Assembly (NCBI RefSeq): GCF_001028665.1
Contig: NZ_CP011503.1
Span: 2,356,001-2,420,000 of the forward strand
Length of the DNA stretch: 64,000 nucleotides
DNA from: Burkholderia pyrrocinia
Lineage (GTDB): Bacteria; Pseudomonadota; Gammaproteobacteria; Burkholderiales; Burkholderiaceae
Direction: 5' to 3'
The notes under the pieces were generated by a model, which was not told the DNA's origin, did not search any database, and saw only the letters and a list, made by a program, of their open reading frames with translations. Both the position numbers and the translations under genes were made by a program. This document shows, in pieces, positions 62,970 to 64,000 of this stretch (the stretch's first letter is position 1; each line of letters opens with the position of its first letter).

Positions 62970-63974
62970 ATGAATGAGTTAGGCAAAATATCCCAGAATT
63001 CGGTCGCAAGCGGCCAGGTATCGATGATCGAGATCGACGAAAACTCGGTCGGTCAGCGGATCGACAACTTCCTGTTGCGCGTCTGTAAAGGCGTGCCGAA
63101 AAGCCATATTTACCGGATCCTCCGCAGCGGCGAAGTGCGCGTGAACAAGGGCCGGATCGACGCGCAGTACCGCCTCGCCCTTGGCGACATCGTCCGCGTG
63201 CCGCCCGTGCGCGTGGCGGCGGCGGACCTCGCGCGCGCCGACACGCCCATCGTGCCGCCAGCGAATTTCGACGTGCTGTACGAGGACGATGCGATGCTCG
63301 TCATCGACAAGCCGGCCGGGGTCGCCGTGCACGGCGGCAGCGGCGTCGCGTTCGGCGTGATCGAGCAGATGCGCCAGACGCGCCCGCGCGCGAAATTCCT
63401 TGAACTCGTGCACCGGCTAGACCGCGAGACCTCCGGGATCCTGATGCTCGCGAAGAAGCGCACGGCGCTCGTGGGCCTGCACGAGCAGATCCGCGAGAAC
63501 CGGATGGACAAGCGCTACTTCGCGTGCGCCCACGGCGAATGGCAGCCCGACTGGGGGCGCCGCCGCGCGGTGAAGGCGCCGCTGTTCAAGTATTCGACCC
63601 CGGAAGGGGAGCGCCGCGTGCGCGTGCAGGACGACGGGCTGCCGTCGCATACGGTGTTCAACCTCGTCGACCGCTGGCCCGAGTACGCGCTCGTCGAAGC
63701 GGAACTCAAGACGGGTCGGACCCATCAGATCCGCGTGCACCTCGCGCATCTCGGCCTGCCGATCGCCGGCGACGCCAAGTATGGCGATTTCGCACTGAAC
63801 AAGGCGCTGGCGCGCGCGAACGCACAGCCGTCGTTGAAACGGATGTTCCTGCATGCGTACCGGCTGCGGCTCGCCCATCCGCTGACCGGCGAGGCGCTGC
63901 AGTTCGATGCGCCGCTGCCGGACGAATGCCAGCGCTTTCTCGACCAACTCAGCGCACTGCGCGATACCGCCTGA
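62970..63974 (+). CDS. rluC: 23S rRNA pseudouridine synthase (RluC type)
   Basis: Makes pseudouridines at positions 955, 2504 and 2580 of 23S rRNA in E. coli RluC. The 334 residues hold an N-terminal S4 domain (GQRIDNFLLRVCKGVPKSHIYRILRSGEVRVNKGRI), the catalytic motif ELVHRLDRETSGILMLAKK with Asp151, LKTGRTHQIRVHLAHLGLPIAGDAKYG and a C-terminal FLHAYRLRLAHPLTGEAL. RluD would lack these exact S4 features and local context; RluC next to rne is a widely conserved arrangement. ATG 62970 gives an N-terminus about 15 residues longer than E. coli. Confidence 0.94.
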   Translation: MNELGKISQNSVASGQVSMIEIDENSVGQRIDNFLLRVCKGVPKSHIYRILRSGEVRVNKGRIDAQYRLALGDIVRVPPVRVAAADLARADTPIVPPANFDVLYEDDAMLVIDKPAGVAVHGGSGVAFGVIEQMRQTRPRAKFLELVHRLDRETSGILMLAKKRTALVGLHEQIRENRMDKRYFACAHGEWQPDWGRRRAVKAPLFKYSTPEGERRVRVQDDGLPSHTVFNLVDRWPEYALVEAELKTGRTHQIRVHLAHLGLPIAGDAKYGDFALNKALARANAQPSLKRMFLHAYRLRLAHPLTGEALQFDAPLPDECQRFLDQLSALRDTA

Positions 63975-64000
63975 ACCGCATGGCTCGACAGCAATTTGAC

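Noticed and set aside
62501..62977. 158-codon frame in the rne/rluC gap
   Set aside because: Arg/Ala-rich composition, no recognisable fold, overlaps the leader hairpins and the rluC start; better explained as noncoding GC-rich DNA.

Overview
The window is GC-rich DNA (my estimate from reading is about two-thirds G+C). Gene content and order are those of the large chromosome of a Burkholderia species, most likely the B. cepacia complex. Supporting evidence: the lapB-ugd-hldA-hldD LPS block, metNIQ, etfBA next to a 596-residue acyl-CoA dehydrogenase, rpsP-rimM-trmD-rplS, a VpsR-like sigma-54 regulator next to thyA, and rne next to rluC. I see no transposase, integrase, phage gene or CRISPR array, so this is core chromosome. 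Species assignment is inference.

Layout. 1-5.1 kb: envelope genes (end of lapB, ugd, hldA, hldD) and a secreted ComEA-like HhH protein. 5.2-9.5 kb: cysM, mltB, an HDAC-family deacetylase and an alpha/beta hydrolase. 9.6-12.2 kb: methionine importer metNIQ behind a terminator-like leader hairpin. 12.3-16 kb: etfBA and an acyl-CoA dehydrogenase. 16.1-19.3 kb: dadA, a divergent Lrp-family regulator, and a SplB-like radical SAM gene under a perfect LexA-type operator. 19.4-21.1 kb: TM2 protein and PQQ-type sugar dehydrogenase. 21.1-23.5 kb: ribosomal/tRNA operon rpsP-rimM-trmD-rplS. 23.6-31.5 kb: Nudix, CobD/CbiB-like, DUF2007, rsgA, M48 protease, orn, mogA, darP/yjgA, pmbA.

31.5-35.6 kb: folA, a small secreted protein, the sigma-54 activator and thyA. 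35.6-39.4 kb: an 864-residue exported FecR-like/proline-rich protein, an ArsR-type regulator and a 46-codon lipoprotein-like ORF. 39.5-47.8 kb: thioesterase, fumC, MATE pump, S4 protein, alanine-rich exported protein, a conserved unknown, azlCD, AraC regulator, creA. 47.9-48.2 kb: two tandem tRNA-Asn genes, each with its own hairpin. 48.2-54.9 kb: fdxA, pncB, orphan LutC-type protein, NhaD-type antiporter, 2-hydroxyacid dehydrogenase, rmuC. 54.9-58.9 kb: molybdenum cofactor run moaA-mobA-moeA with a small membrane protein and a GNAT acetyltransferase behind it. 59-64 kb: rne with a long structured leader, then rluC.

Functional links. ugd, hldA and hldD supply sugar precursors for LPS, and lapB controls LPS assembly. 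metNIQ and cysM serve sulfur amino acids. EtfAB takes electrons from acyl-CoA dehydrogenases. folA and thyA form the thymidylate/folate cycle. moaA, mobA, moeA and the separate mogA build molybdopterin cofactors. rne, orn and rluC handle RNA. The most interesting signals are regulatory: the LexA box at the radical SAM promoter, the hairpin just before metN, the palindrome at the etf promoter and the rne leader. Nothing here looks like a complete novel system.
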